Assembly: GCF_000524195.1 (NCBI RefSeq)
Contig: NW_020170401.1
Coordinates: forward strand, 712,327-776,326
Origin: Echinococcus granulosus
Lineage: Eukaryota > Platyhelminthes > Cestoda > Cyclophyllidea > Taeniidae
Length of the DNA stretch: 64,000 bases
Direction: 5' to 3'
Shown: one piece after another, positions 61,874 to 64,000 of the stretch
Layout of the letters: each line of letters begins with the position of its first letter
Numbering within the stretch: the stretch's first letter is position 1
Notes under the pieces: generated by a model
The model's database searches: none
The model's input: only the letters and a program-made list of their open reading frames with translations
What the model was told of the DNA's origin: nothing
Position numbers and translations under genes: made by a program

Positions 61874-64000
61874 TTTTCTATTGGAATTTTTATTTTTTAA
61901 TACAGAAAATTCACAACATTGAAAGTCTAGTTTGAACTCAACTTCGGACATGGGAGTCAAATTCGCAAATGATTAAATTGTCTTAGTAAAAGCGAGTTCT
62001 AAGAAGAATAAAGATACTTGGCTTCACATCCACGAAGTGGGCTGCTACAGAGGTGGAGTTTTGTGGCGCAGTGCGTATTTCAAGCAAGTCAAAGCGTCGG
62101 ACGAACAACAGTGATGGGGATCGCTCGCCTACAGCATGCCATCTTGTGACCGCCCAGCTGTGCTAGGTAAACTTTCTCTGCCGAAGCTTCTCGGGTATCA
62201 TTTGGATGCTAAGGGTGGCCTCCTCAAGGCAGTGGAGCTGCCAGGAGCGATTACCTGCAGATTCTAATTTATCCAACAAATGAATGCTTTGAGGTGTGCA
62301 ATTTATTTCTCCCATCCCATTAGCCATTTTTCATGTCTTCCTCCATCAACAACAACTTCCTTGTTTGCGTATTGGTCAGATTTTTCCCAGTTTTTTAAAG
62401 TACGGGAGGGAATTTAACCCATTAAACGCTCACACAAACGCTGGTAAAAAGTTGAAGGTGTACTTTATGATATTTATGTTCTCGATAGCAGTCTTATACT
62501 AAAGGAGAAAAAATTGAAGCTAATGCAGTCCTGAGAGGTGATTTGCATAGATTTCAAAGAGAGATTTAGTACTCGCTGGCTATCCCGTGCATTCTGCCGC
62601 AGTTTGAGTAACGCTGCATTTTTACCCTTACCTCTACCGTGTAGTTACAGGTTTTCAGCCCCAATTCATCACAGTAGACATCCAGACCAGCTGCAACGCA
62701 CGGCATTAGTACCACACATCATCAAGCGGGTAGAAGTAAGATGGGATAGCAAGGAACAACCAGAGGGGATGTCGCAAAGACGTAGACTCTTGAAAGTGTC
62801 ACTTTTTATGAGAAAATTTGACAGATTATACTGGGGGTTAACACGAGAGGCGTGGTTTTAAAATTAGTCAAGACAGTGAACTTGATTGCACGGACCAGCC
62901 TGTTGGACAGTCGTGCAATCACAACCCTCTGCCAACATGACTTGAAACAATACTATGAAATTGTTGTGGACGTTTCATACCTCAATTATCCACTTATTCA
63001 ATGTAAAAACGGCAAATTAAGCTTCGACTTATCCCACGATTAACTTCTCCTTCAATGTCCTTTGCCCCATTAATTGACCAAAATAAATGTTTATCAAATG
63101 ACCGATCCATTTATACAGACATTACCACTTCCAATCATGTCTACAAAATACTTATCACAAGAATAGAAAAAGGACAGAATATACTTCTGTTAATAGCTAC
63201 TACACAAAGAAGAGCGACTACAAAAATAAGTACTTTACCTAACAGTGAGATTAGAGTGGAGCGAAGGAGGGGGTAGGGCAGAAACGCCAGAAGGGGAAGT
63301 AACCCCGTTGCAATTGCCCGGTCATCGCAAGAGTGCGTCTGCACTCGCGCCAGCCGCTGAAGCTGTTTGCCACCGCCGCCTCCGCCGTCGGTATGCGTGA
63401 ACCGTGTAACGCCATCACACACGACACCACCTGAGATAAAGGAGAGGAGGGTGAGTTCCTTCCTAGAAGTTTTCGCTAGTTTCCCCTGCGAAAGTGCGGC
63501 ACAGAAGGATACCATGATTGATAAAAATGATACATCATTTTCCCTAATTGTCATTTAACCAGCCGTACTCTTGAGTCCTCGCAGGGCTCATCATTACCCA
63601 TATTTTTTGGCATGGTCCTAGTCTCTTCCGCACGCAATATCTTTCTACAACTTCTAAAATAAATTTGGGCGCAACGAAATCAACCCAAATCCTGCTTTTC
63701 ATCTCAATAAAAGCACACTAATATAGAATTCGCAGAATAGGGAAGTGATAATATGCTTAACAAACCCATTTCAATGACATATATGAAGGATTGTAAGCAG
63801 ACGTCAGAATGAAGGGTACTTCAATCAGAACACAAAAGCAAATTCCACTTACGAAAATTCTCCTTTTGTAATAATGCAAATCAGCCCTAGCCACGTCCGC
63901 ACCTAAGCATACTTCCTTCCCGTGTGATCATTTGCTTACCTAATGCTAACATCAATGACAAGATAAGGTGATGACTAATTACCTTCACTCTGTAGAACTG
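61874..64000. other. Right-end region without a confirmed gene
   Basis: AATAAA at 62007-62012 probably ends the 59.8-kb gene. The rest has no recognised protein, except that a GC-richer patch at 63243-63434 could be an exon of a minus-strand gene (see findings). Confidence 0.45.
62007..62012 (+). terminator. Polyadenylation signal AATAAA for the 59.8-kb gene
   Basis: Exact AATAAA 134 nt after the stop codon at 61871-61873. Confidence 0.55.

Overview
This is a eukaryotic nuclear window, most likely from a parasitic flatworm and probably a tapeworm. Three things point there: many spliceosomal introns of only 28-40 nt next to a second set near 56-75 nt, intron-split animal-type genes, and roughly one gene per 7 kb in moderately AT-rich, repeat-sprinkled DNA. 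The species assignment is inference. Genes were assembled by hand from protein similarity recalled from family knowledge, with GT-AG (once GC-AG) junctions and matching codon phases; nothing was searched or aligned by machine.

Layout, left to right. (1) 93-1150 (+): last three exons of a divergent SLC1 (glutamate-transporter family) gene that begins before the window. (2) 3916-4882 (-): a six-exon uridine-cytidine kinase homologue with altered catalytic residues. (3) 7654-15611 (+): a LASP1-type LIM/nebulin-repeat/SH3 actin-binding protein, nine exons. (4) 17240-20514 (-): HINFP, the ten-zinc-finger histone H4 transcription factor. It is head-to-head, across about 290 bp, with (5) 20805-34629 (+): SEC23IP/DDHD-family phospholipase-like protein with WWE, GHSLG lipase core and DDHD domains. 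(6) 36899-37791 (-): secreted folate-receptor-family protein. (7) 39395-41074 (-): mitochondrial ATP synthase beta subunit. (8) 49564-58555 (-): MED12, the Mediator kinase-module subunit, four exons. (9) 59833-61873 (+): an unrecognised 668-residue helical protein.

The long gene-poor stretches (1.2-3.9, 4.9-7.6, 34.6-36.9, 41.1-49.5 and 61.9-64 kb) hold decayed repeats. These include at least eight copies of one dispersed ~100-190 bp element in both orientations, a second repeat family inverted between two SEC23IP introns, and a broken Ty3/gypsy-type reverse transcriptase near 43 kb. The genes do not form one pathway: they are a mixed set (transport, nucleotide salvage, cytoskeleton, transcription, secretion, energy). 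HINFP and SEC23IP probably share a promoter region. No tRNA, rRNA, spliced-leader RNA or CRISPR array was recognised.

The points most worth checking are the degenerate active site of the UCK homologue, the degenerate ion/substrate site of the SLC1 homologue, and the 28-nt intron.
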